From Janthinobacterium sp. FW305-129 (GTDB lineage: Bacteria > Pseudomonadota > Gammaproteobacteria > Burkholderiales > Burkholderiaceae_D): a DNA stretch of 64,000 nt. The notes beneath the pieces are model-generated. The model was not told where the DNA came from. It did no database searches and was given only the letters and a program-made list of their open reading frames with translations. The stretch spans positions 51,586 through 115,585 of the forward strand of contig NZ_JACYMM010000015.1 of assembly GCF_020858115.1 (NCBI RefSeq), written 5' to 3'. Below are positions 43,878 to 50,833 of this stretch, piece after piece (position 1 is the stretch's first letter; every line of letters starts with the position of its first letter). The position numbers and the translations under genes were made by a program.

Positions 43878-45068
43878 CTAGGCGGTGGTGCGCAACATCC
43901 TGAGGAAGCGTTCCCTCAGTGCCCAGTTCACGGGCTCGAGCGTCTCATAGCCCAGCACCTCATCCACAGGGAACACCGTCTCCCCGGCAGAACCTTCCTT
44001 TGCCGCCCAGCGCAACATTTTCTCGGGCAAGCCAGGAAACGCCGACGCCATCCAGTACGCCATCGAATAGTATGCGTTGCGTCCCTCCGCATAGCCGGGA
44101 TAACGGTCTGCGTAATTCGAAAACGAATACTTGGGGAAGCAGCCATCGATAATTTTCTTGGGCGTCATCCACAGGGGATAGACGAGAGTGACGTCGCCGA
44201 TCGGGCGGGCCGGCAGGGGCAATAATCGGCGCTCGGTCGCCATGATCGCGAACATCTCGCCCAGCAAGTCTTCGAAATTCAGGCCGGTGGCGATAAATTT
44301 CGCATCGAGCGATTTGGCCACGCTCGTCAGTACGCGCCGGATGATCAGGGTGCCGAGGAATTCGAAGTCATCGTCGGGAAATTCCCGGGCAAAACGGTCG
44401 GTGATGCCCAGGCCGCCAGCGCTGGCGCCGAGTATCGCTTTCGATTCTTCTTCCGATACCACGGTCAGCGGCAGATGGTAGGCCTGTGCCAGCTCGCGCG
44501 CGCGCGGAACGCCGGAATTCCACTCGCCCGGTCCTTCGATAATGACTGGATGGATGTCGATCGGGAACTCGTCAAATTGCGACAAGGCATACAGCAAGGC
44601 ATTGCTGTCGCCTCCGCCACTCACGCCGACCACCAGCTTGTCGCCAGGCGACAGGGTGTCGCGCAGCGTTTGTGCCACGGCATCGCGCACGGCCAGCTTG
44701 CACTCGTTCGACGAGAGGCGTTTCAGGATATTCGGACCGCCCTTTGCCGCGCCGTTGGCGTAGATATATTCGGCAACGGCTTCTTCATTGTTGGCGGGTG
44801 GGGAAACCTGCAAGGTATTGTTGGTGTGCAGGAAAGGATCAATATTTCTTTGAAAAAATGCATAGACTTGCCGGTCCGGCGGAATCGCGCTGCCTGTTTC
44901 ACTCAAGCAAGGAAAAAGGCTATAGGCGCCAGACGGATCGCGCAGGTAGGTCGCCACCGCCGTCCAGGGCACATGATTGCGCGCCAGGGCATCGAGCACG
45001 CGCTCATCCTCGCCGATGTCAAAACTGGATGTTCCATGGGTCGTTACTACAATTAATTCTCGATTCAT
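43878..45068 (-). CDS. PP-loop ATP pyrophosphatase (TtcA/TilS-like) with N-terminal beta-grasp-like domain
   Basis: The 396-residue protein has the P-loop of the PP-loop ATPases, VVGVSGGGDSNALLYAL, with S150-GGGDS. It also has a TtcA-like second motif, TGLNFEDLLGEMF, near 261-273. Such enzymes adenylylate a carbonyl or a nucleobase for thiolation, amidation or lysidine formation. Residues 1 to about 80 look like an extra domain: IVVTTHGTSSFDIGEDERVLDALARNHVP resembles a beta-grasp or ferredoxin-like fold. The CxxC pairs used by TtcA for its 4Fe-4S cluster are not seen. The ATG at 45068 has a strong GGGAGG site. It follows the peptide gene after 65 bases and a hairpin. ATP-dependent modification of the peptide is the leading guess. 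Confidence 0.78.
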   Translation of the reverse strand: MNRELIVVTTHGTSSFDIGEDERVLDALARNHVPWTAVATYLRDPSGAYSLFPCLSETGSAIPPDRQVYAFFQRNIDPFLHTNNTLQVSPPANNEEAVAEYIYANGAAKGGPNILKRLSSNECKLAVRDAVAQTLRDTLSPGDKLVVGVSGGGDSNALLYALSQFDEFPIDIHPVIIEGPGEWNSGVPRARELAQAYHLPLTVVSEEESKAILGASAGGLGITDRFAREFPDDDFEFLGTLIIRRVLTSVAKSLDAKFIATGLNFEDLLGEMFAIMATERRLLPLPARPIGDVTLVYPLWMTPKKIIDGCFPKYSFSNYADRYPGYAEGRNAYYSMAYWMASAFPGLPEKMLRWAAKEGSAGETVFPVDEVLGYETLEPVNWALRERFLRMLRTTA

Positions 45069-45087
45069 TGAGCCTCCCTCGGATAAA

Positions 45088-45122
45088 GCCCAAGGTGGGC
45101 TAGGGCTAGCACCACCTTGGGC
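45088..45122 (-). promoter_or_regulatory. Intercistronic hairpin between peptide gene and PP-loop gene
   Basis: GCCCAAGGTGG (45088-45098) and CCACCTTGGGC (45112-45122) form a perfect 11-bp stem with a 13-base loop. On the minus strand it is followed by TTTA only, so it is a weak terminator or an RNA-stabilising structure. It lies 11 bases after the peptide stop. In RiPP operons such hairpins often make the precursor mRNA more abundant than the enzyme mRNA. Confidence 0.75.
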
Positions 45123-45133
45123 ACAGTCAGTAA

Positions 45134-45358
45134 TTACATCGACGACAGCACGGTGCTCGGGCCGACGATGCACTCGAGGTTATTGCGCGAGCATTTCGGA
45201 GCGGCGCCGTGCATGCGGCTGTTTTCCAGCGCGGCAATATCCAGCGCGGCCACGGCGACGTTGCTGGCAGCAGCGATGTCACGGTTGGCGCGTTTCAGGG
45301 AATAGCCAGAGGTGTTGAAAGAACCGGTACCATGAACCACTTGGGTATTACTAATCAT
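45134..45358 (-). CDS. Candidate precursor peptide, 74 residues, with C-x6-C tail
   Basis: The 74-residue peptide is the first gene of the operon. It has an ideal AAGGAG site six bases before the ATG at 45358. Residues 1-24 are polar, residues 25-42 are Ala-rich (DIAAASNVAVAALDIAAL), and the end, residues 50-74, contains the only cysteines, Cys56 and Cys63, in KCSRNNLECIVGP and then STVLSSM. It has no signal peptide or membrane segment. This looks like a RiPP precursor with a leader and a cysteine/serine/threonine-rich core. I recognise no known precursor family. The location upstream of a PP-loop enzyme, a di-iron protein, a nucleotidyltransferase and an exporter supports this. It could also be a small regulatory peptide. 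Confidence 0.72.
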   Translation of the reverse strand: MISNTQVVHGTGSFNTSGYSLKRANRDIAAASNVAVAALDIAALENSRMHGAAPKCSRNNLECIVGPSTVLSSM

Positions 45359-45664
45359 AAGTTTCTCCTTGAGTGATGGACCTGCGCTCGGAACCGCAAA
45401 AAATACACAATTCCGGCCACCGGCAAAGGGTGGCGTAGATTATTTTATAAGGTTTCATCTACGACATTCTCTCGTTTTGTCACCACTGGACAGTAAACTG
45501 TATCGGCAATGGTCTTTTGTTACTCCTAGAAAATATTACGCTGCAGCTTGCGCGCAGGACATGCCCACCTCATGGCGTGGCAGCCCATCGCAGGCGCCGC
45601 AAAAGAAAAATGCCCTGCACATCCAGGATGTGCAGGGCATTGCTGATGAAATGATGTATTCCGA
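45359..45664 (-). promoter_or_regulatory. Promoter region of the peptide operon, with two symmetric sites
   Basis: This 306-bp region upstream of the peptide gene is AT-richer than its flanks. It contains a perfect palindrome ACAGTAAACTGT (45490-45501) and an inverted repeat GTAGAT...ATCTAC (45435-45440 and 45457-45462) that encloses an AT-rich TTATAAAAT, a possible -10. No clear -35 fits it, so an activator may be needed. The far end holds the ssb terminator. Confidence 0.4.
45601..45641 (-). terminator. Rho-independent terminator of ssb
   Basis: A 16-bp near-perfect stem (AATGCCCTGCACATCC, 45609-45624, and its complement 45626-45641) is followed on the minus strand by TTTTTCTTTT. It lies 24 bases after the ssb stop and insulates the peptide operon from ssb. 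Confidence 0.93.
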
Positions 45665-46174
45665 TCAGAACGGGATGTCGTCATCCATGTCCGAGAAGTT
45701 CGGTGCTGGCTTCGGTGCCGGACGTGGTGCCGGTGCCGGGGCTGGACGCGGGGCTGGTGCCTGGCGCGGGGCCGGTGCTTCGTAGCCGCCGCCACCGCCG
45801 TAGCTGTCATCGCCACCGCCGGCGTCGCCGCCCATGCCGGAACGGCCGCCCAGCATTTGCATCTGTTCCGCGATGATGTCGGTTGCGTACTTCTCGACGC
45901 CGTCCTTGTCCGTGTATTTACGGGTTTGCAGGCGGCCTTCGACGTAGACGGACGAGCCTTTTTTCAGGTATTGGCCGACGATTTCCGCCAGGCGGCCGAA
46001 GAACGAGATGCGGTGCCATTCTGTCAATTCTTTTTGTTCGCCCGTGTTGCGGTCCTTCGATTTGTACGAAGTGGCCACGGCGATGTTGGCGATCGCGTCG
46101 CCGCTAGGCATGTAGCGGATTTCCGGGTCACGGCCCAGATTGCCGACGATGATGACTTTGTTGACTGATGCCAT
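45665..46174 (-). CDS. ssb: Single-stranded DNA-binding protein
   Basis: The 169-residue protein has the OB-fold (MASVNKVIIVGNLGRDPEIRYMPSG, ELTEWHRISFFGRLAEIVGQYLKKGS, VEGRLQTRKYTDKDG), a Gly-rich linker (residues about 113-130), an Ala/Pro repeat tail (APRPAPAPAPRPAP) and the acidic tip DMDDDIPF that recruits replication and repair partners. It is essential for replication, recombination and repair. It diverges from uvrA; the LexA box at 46345-46364 lies about 170 bases upstream of ssb, so co-regulation is possible. Confidence 0.97.
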   Translation of the reverse strand: MASVNKVIIVGNLGRDPEIRYMPSGDAIANIAVATSYKSKDRNTGEQKELTEWHRISFFGRLAEIVGQYLKKGSSVYVEGRLQTRKYTDKDGVEKYATDIIAEQMQMLGGRSGMGGDAGGGDDSYGGGGGYEAPAPRQAPAPRPAPAPAPRPAPKPAPNFSDMDDDIPF

Positions 46175-46556
46175 GAATAACTCCTGATGAATCGCTGCGG
46201 GAGCCGGTAGCCCCGCGCGTGAGATTTTTTACCAAACGACGATTATAAGCGACCATGCGGCGCAAAGCATCCGCTTTCTAACGGACGCTAGCGACCATGC
46301 GGCAGCACGTTTTTTTCACGGCAAGGGAAAACAAGAAACTTGAATACTGGTATTATATACAGTGTTTGAACGTCAGCACGCATCTGTATCAAACTTTGCC
46401 GGGGCACCTACGCGGGGCGGCGCAATCCGCCCGTGACTGCCTCAGGCATGCAGAGCAAAACCCGGCTATAGTAACAGGTTGACCCGTTGTGGCTGCCTCA
46501 TCTGGCAGTTCCCGCAATGCGCCGGCCGCACCACTCACTGAAAGCAAGGCAATCAC
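46175..46556. other. 382-bp divergent ssb/uvrA promoter region
   Basis: The region contains a LexA site (46345-46364) and two copies of AGCGACCATGCGGC at 46248-46261 and 46290-46303, 42 bases apart. No gene is seen. The LexA site lies 193 bases from the uvrA start and 171 bases from the ssb start. Confidence 0.6.
46345..46364. promoter_or_regulatory. LexA (SOS) box between ssb and uvrA
   Basis: The site has the form TA-CTG-N10-CAG-TG, with an AT-rich centre, against the consensus TACTG(TA)5CAGTA. It lies in the shared ssb/uvrA promoter region. uvrA and ssb are classic members of the SOS regulon. Confidence 0.85.
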
Positions 46557-49406
46557 ATGGAACAGATCCGCATTCGCGGCGCTCGCACGCATAACCTCAA
46601 GAATATCAATCTCGATTTGCCGCGCAATAAGCTGATCGTGATTACCGGCCTGTCCGGTTCCGGCAAATCGTCGCTGGCCTTCGACACCCTGTACGCGGAA
46701 GGCCAGCGCCGCTATGTCGAGTCGCTGTCGGCCTATGCGCGCCAGTTCCTGCAGCTGATGGAAAAACCGGATGTCGACCTGATCGAGGGATTATCTCCCG
46801 CCATTTCCATCGAACAGAAGGCAACGTCGCACAACCCGCGCTCGACCGTGGGCACCGTGACGGAAATCCACGATTATTTGCGCCTGCTGTATGCGCGCGT
46901 CGGCACGCCGTACTGCCCCGACCATCCGGAAAACGCGCTGGCCGCCCAATCCGTGTCGCAAATGGTCGATGCCGTGCTGGCCATGCCGGAAGACACCAAG
47001 CTGATGATACTCGCGCCCGTCGTCGCCAACCGCAAGGGCGAACACGTCGACCTGTTCGAGCAGATGCAGGCGCAGGGCTTCGTGCGCTTCCGCGTGCAGA
47101 GCGGCACGCATGCCGCCAAGATCTATGAAGTCGATGACCTCCCGAAATTAAAGAAAACGGAAAAACACACAATCGACGTCGTCATCGACCGGGTCAAGGT
47201 GAACCAGGACATCAAGCAGCGCCTGGCGGAAAGTTTCGAAACAGCCCTGCGGCTGGCCGACGGCCGCGCCATCGCCTACGAAATGGATACCGCCCAGGAA
47301 CATGTGTACTCCAACAAGTTCGCCTGCAATGTGTGTGGCTATTCCCTGCAGGAACTGGAACCGCGTCTGTTCTCTTTCAACAACCCGATGGGCGCCTGCC
47401 CCGAATGCGACGGCTTGGGACACATTGAATTCTTTGACCCGAAACGCATCGTCGCGTTCCCGAATCTGTCGCTGGCGTCGGGCGCCGTCAAGGGCTGGGA
47501 CCGCCGCAACCAGTTTTACTTCCAGATGCTGTCGAACCTGGCCGCCTACTACGAGTTCGACCTGGACATGCCGTTCGAGCAGCTGGACCTGAATTCACAG
47601 CAAGCCGTGCTGTACGGTTCCGGCAAGCAAGTCATTCCGTTTAGCTATGTCAACGAACGGGGCCGCACCGTCATCAAGGAACACACGTTCGAAGGCGTGG
47701 TCAACAATCTGCAGCGCCGCTACCGCGAAACGGATTCGATGGCCGTCAAGGAAGAATTGGCCAAGTTCATCAATGAAAAATGCTGCCCGTCCTGCGATGG
47801 CGCGCGCCTGCGCGTGGAAGCGCGCTTCGTCAAGGTGGGCACCGGCAAGCAGCAGCGCGCCATCTATGAAGTGGCGGGCAAACCGCTGCGCGAGACGCTG
47901 GAATTCTTTGAAAAACTGAAATTGACGGGCGCCAAGAAAGAGATCGCCGACCGTGTGGTCAAGGAAATCATTTCGCGCCTGAAATTCCTTAACAATGTGG
48001 GCCTCGATTACCTGTCGCTGGACCGCAGCGCCGATACGCTGTCCGGCGGCGAAGCACAGCGCATCCGTTTGGCATCGCAGATCGGCTCCGGTTTGACGGG
48101 CGTCATGTATGTGCTCGATGAACCGTCGATCGGCTTGCATCAGCGCGATAATGACCGCTTGATCGAAACCTTGAAACATTTGCGCGACATCGGCAACAGC
48201 GTGCTGGTCGTCGAGCATGATGAAGACGCGATCCGCACGGCCGACTACATCGTCGACATGGGTATCGGCGCGGGCGTGCACGGCGGCGAGATCATCGCCG
48301 AAGGCAGCCTGCAAGACATTTTGAAAAACAAGAAGTCGCTGACGGCGCAATACCTGAACGGCAAGCTGAAAATCGCCGTGCCGGCCAAGCGCCACGCCAG
48401 CAATCCGGAAAAGCAGCTGGTCATTACCGGCGCGACGGGCAACAACCTGAAGAAAGTGTCGCTGAGCTTGCCGGTGGGCCTGATGACGTGCGTCACGGGC
48501 GTGTCCGGCTCGGGCAAGTCCTCGCTCGTCAACGACACCCTGTATCCGGCCCTGTCGCGCCATTTGTACGGTTCGCAGACGGAACCGGCGCCGCACGAAT
48601 CGATCAGCGGCCTGGAGCATTTCGACAAGGTCATTTCCGTCGACCAGGCACCGATCGGCCGCACACCGCGCTCGAATCCCGCCACTTATACCGGCTTGTT
48701 TACGCCGATCCGCGACCTGTTCTCCACCGTGCCGACGGCCAAGGAACGGGGCTACAGCGCGGGGCGCTTCTCGTTCAACGTGAAGGGCGGGCGCTGCGAG
48801 GCGTGCCAGGGCGATGGCGTGATCAAGGTCGAGATGCATTTCCTGCCCGACGTCTACGTGCCGTGCGACGTCTGCCACGGCAAGCGCTACAACCGCGAAA
48901 CGCTGGAAGTGCAATACAAGGGCAAGAACATCACGGAAGTGCTGGGCATGACGGTGGAAGAGGCGCATGAATTCTTCAAACCCGTCCCCTTGATCGCGCG
49001 CAAGCTGCAAACCCTGCTCGACGTGGGCCTCGGTTACATCAAGCTGGGCCAGAGCGCCACCACCCTGTCCGGCGGCGAAGCGCAGCGCGTGAAATTGTCG
49101 CTGGAATTGTCCAAGCGCGACACGGGCCGCACCCTGTACATCCTCGACGAGCCGACGACGGGCTTGCACTTCCACGATATCGACTTGCTGCTGAAAGTCA
49201 TCCACCGCCTGCGCGACCAGGGCAACACCCTCGTCATCATCGAGCACAACCTGGACGTCATCAAGACGGCCGACTGGATCGTCGACCTGGGCCCCGAAGG
49301 CGGCGCCGGCGGCGGGCAGATCATCGCCACGGGCACGCCGGAAGACGTGGCCGTCAACCCGGCCAGCGTGACGGGCAAGTACCTGGGGCCGCTGCTGAAG
49401 CAATAA
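46557..49406 (+). CDS. uvrA: Excinuclease ABC subunit A
   Basis: The 949-residue DNA damage-recognition ATPase of nucleotide excision repair has two ABC modules. The first has Walker A GLSGSGKSS at residues 33-41 and a zinc-binding module (CNVCGY, CPECDG). A CCPSCDG pair follows. Then come the signature LSGGEAQR, a second Walker A GVSGSGKSS, a second zinc module (CEACQGDG, CDVCHG) and a second LSGGEAQR with Walker B LYILDEPTTGLH. It works with UvrB and UvrC. The length is normal. A LexA site upstream indicates SOS induction, and a terminator follows at 49423-49458. Confidence 0.98.
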   Translation: MEQIRIRGARTHNLKNINLDLPRNKLIVITGLSGSGKSSLAFDTLYAEGQRRYVESLSAYARQFLQLMEKPDVDLIEGLSPAISIEQKATSHNPRSTVGTVTEIHDYLRLLYARVGTPYCPDHPENALAAQSVSQMVDAVLAMPEDTKLMILAPVVANRKGEHVDLFEQMQAQGFVRFRVQSGTHAAKIYEVDDLPKLKKTEKHTIDVVIDRVKVNQDIKQRLAESFETALRLADGRAIAYEMDTAQEHVYSNKFACNVCGYSLQELEPRLFSFNNPMGACPECDGLGHIEFFDPKRIVAFPNLSLASGAVKGWDRRNQFYFQMLSNLAAYYEFDLDMPFEQLDLNSQQAVLYGSGKQVIPFSYVNERGRTVIKEHTFEGVVNNLQRRYRETDSMAVKEELAKFINEKCCPSCDGARLRVEARFVKVGTGKQQRAIYEVAGKPLRETLEFFEKLKLTGAKKEIADRVVKEIISRLKFLNNVGLDYLSLDRSADTLSGGEAQRIRLASQIGSGLTGVMYVLDEPSIGLHQRDNDRLIETLKHLRDIGNSVLVVEHDEDAIRTADYIVDMGIGAGVHGGEIIAEGSLQDILKNKKSLTAQYLNGKLKIAVPAKRHASNPEKQLVITGATGNNLKKVSLSLPVGLMTCVTGVSGSGKSSLVNDTLYPALSRHLYGSQTEPAPHESISGLEHFDKVISVDQAPIGRTPRSNPATYTGLFTPIRDLFSTVPTAKERGYSAGRFSFNVKGGRCEACQGDGVIKVEMHFLPDVYVPCDVCHGKRYNRETLEVQYKGKNITEVLGMTVEEAHEFFKPVPLIARKLQTLLDVGLGYIKLGQSATTLSGGEAQRVKLSLELSKRDTGRTLYILDEPTTGLHFHDIDLLLKVIHRLRDQGNTLVIIEHNLDVIKTADWIVDLGPEGGAGGGQIIATGTPEDVAVNPASVTGKYLGPLLKQ

Positions 49407-49422
49407 ACGGCGTCTCCCTCTC

Positions 49423-49458
49423 AATCCCCCGGCCAGTTGTCTTGCCCGGGGGATTTTT
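49423..49458 (+). terminator. Rho-independent terminator after uvrA
   Basis: AATCCCCCGG and CCGGGGGATT form a 10-bp stem with a 13-base loop, then a run of five T. It lies 17 bases after the uvrA stop. Confidence 0.88.
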
Positions 49459-49510
49459 CTATGGGAAACTGTTCTCCCGGCCCTGTGGCCACTTTCATAC
49501 CGAGGGCCAT

Positions 49511-50689
49511 TTGTCGCTTGCATCATCACTTGCAATATTGGCGCGCCGCAGCATCGCCATTGCATTGGCTGGCGCCACGCTGCCCGCATGGGCCTGTTTT
49601 TGCCCGCCAGACGCATCCGGGGAATTCCTGCACCTTGCGCAGGCCGAGGGCAAGCGTCCGCCGTCCGTCACCTTGCCCGCCAATGCACGCGGCATCCTGT
49701 TTCTTCCCGGGCAGTATCCCGATACCCTGGCCAGCGATGAGGACGGCTATTCGATCGTCGCTCCGCCTGTCGCCCTCTCCGCGAAGCGCTTCTATATCCA
49801 GGAGCGCGGCACGGGCCGCAAGCTGACACCGGTAGTGGTGCGGCTGCATGTGGAAAAGCAGATGGGCGTGCAAGATAAGGCCAGCTTTCTGGCTAATACC
49901 GAAATGCAACAATGCGCAAAGCAAGAACAGCCGCTCACGCCACTCTGCCGCACCCTGATATCGTTGAAATGGGACTGGTCAAAACAGGAACAGGACGGCC
50001 CCAGCGACAAGGTGAAGCGATTTGCCTTACAGAATGGCTTGCGCGATGTCAGCGAAGAAGTCGATGCAGCCTACGGCCTGTACCGGATCGAGGCACGTGA
50101 AGGATTCAAGCCTGGCAAGGTGTACGATATTGTCTATCGCGACGGCGGGCGGCGCGTGAAGGCCGAGCTGCGCATGGCAAGAACGTCGCTGAATCTGGAC
50201 GGCCAGACACCCTTCACGGTCGGCGCGGACGGTGCCGCCAGGCGCGAAAAGCTCCGCATGGCCCGCGGCGGCAGTTGCGACATTCTGATCACGCTGGCCA
50301 GCCAGCCATTGCGCCTGGCGCTGCCTCCGGCGTACGAGGCCTATCCAGCACTGCTGATGTACTTCATGCAGGAAAAACTGGAGCAGCGGGACCAGCAGCA
50401 ATTCTCTGCGACACAAGGTTTTACGGCATTCCGCTATTGGCCGACAGTCTGCACCAAGATTCCCTATGGCAGCAGTTTCCATGGCCAGGGACGCGAACTG
50501 GCGATCGGCGATTGCCAGGCGCCGGCACCACGCCAGGTCAAGGCGTACGCAGGCGTACTGGAAGTGGAAGACAACCTGCATGAGACGGCGCCGCTGGCCA
50601 TTACCTTTCCCGCAGAAAAGCCTGGGCAATGTCCCAAAATGATGGACAGGGTCTACCCTATTTATGTCGTGCCGGCCAAGGCCGGCTAG
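49511..50689 (+). CDS. Secreted cysteine-containing protein of unknown function, TTG start
   Basis: The chosen start is the TTG at 49511, which follows a GAGGG site by five bases and yields a signal peptide (SLASSLAILARRSIAIALAGATLPAWA). No ATG serves this frame near the beginning. The mature protein of about 365 residues has about eight cysteines (ACFCPPD, QQCAKQ, LCRTL, SCDILI, VCTKI, GDCQAP, QCPKM), enough for several disulfides, and repeated beta-like stretches. I recognise no domain. It is monocistronic, bounded by terminators on both sides. A periplasmic or outer-membrane-associated location is likely. Confidence 0.7.
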   Translation: MSLASSLAILARRSIAIALAGATLPAWACFCPPDASGEFLHLAQAEGKRPPSVTLPANARGILFLPGQYPDTLASDEDGYSIVAPPVALSAKRFYIQERGTGRKLTPVVVRLHVEKQMGVQDKASFLANTEMQQCAKQEQPLTPLCRTLISLKWDWSKQEQDGPSDKVKRFALQNGLRDVSEEVDAAYGLYRIEAREGFKPGKVYDIVYRDGGRRVKAELRMARTSLNLDGQTPFTVGADGAARREKLRMARGGSCDILITLASQPLRLALPPAYEAYPALLMYFMQEKLEQRDQQQFSATQGFTAFRYWPTVCTKIPYGSSFHGQGRELAIGDCQAPAPRQVKAYAGVLEVEDNLHETAPLAITFPAEKPGQCPKMMDRVYPIYVVPAKAG

Positions 50690-50710
50690 ACACATCGTAC
50701 TCGCCATAAA

Positions 50711-50755
50711 AAACGGCGCGGATTGCTCATGCAATCCGCGCCGTTTCTCTTTTTG
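50711..50755. terminator. Bidirectional terminator between the secreted protein gene and pckG
   Basis: A perfect 16-bp stem (AAACGGCGCGGATTGC, 50711-50726, and its complement 50731-50746) with a TCAT loop has T-rich flanks on both strands, so it can end both convergent transcripts. Confidence 0.92.
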
Positions 50756-50833
50756 CTAGCACCCCAGTCATTGCCGGCGTGTCATTTATCGCACGCCAGT
50801 CTTTGCCGGCGTGTTCTCCCCCACTACTAAACC

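Noticed and set aside
45351..45458. A 35-codon frame on the minus strand with three cysteines that overlaps the start of the peptide gene by 8 bases.
   Set aside because: It has no convincing ribosome-binding site and contains the presumed promoter and the peptide's own binding site. It could be a leader peptide, but nothing supports it.
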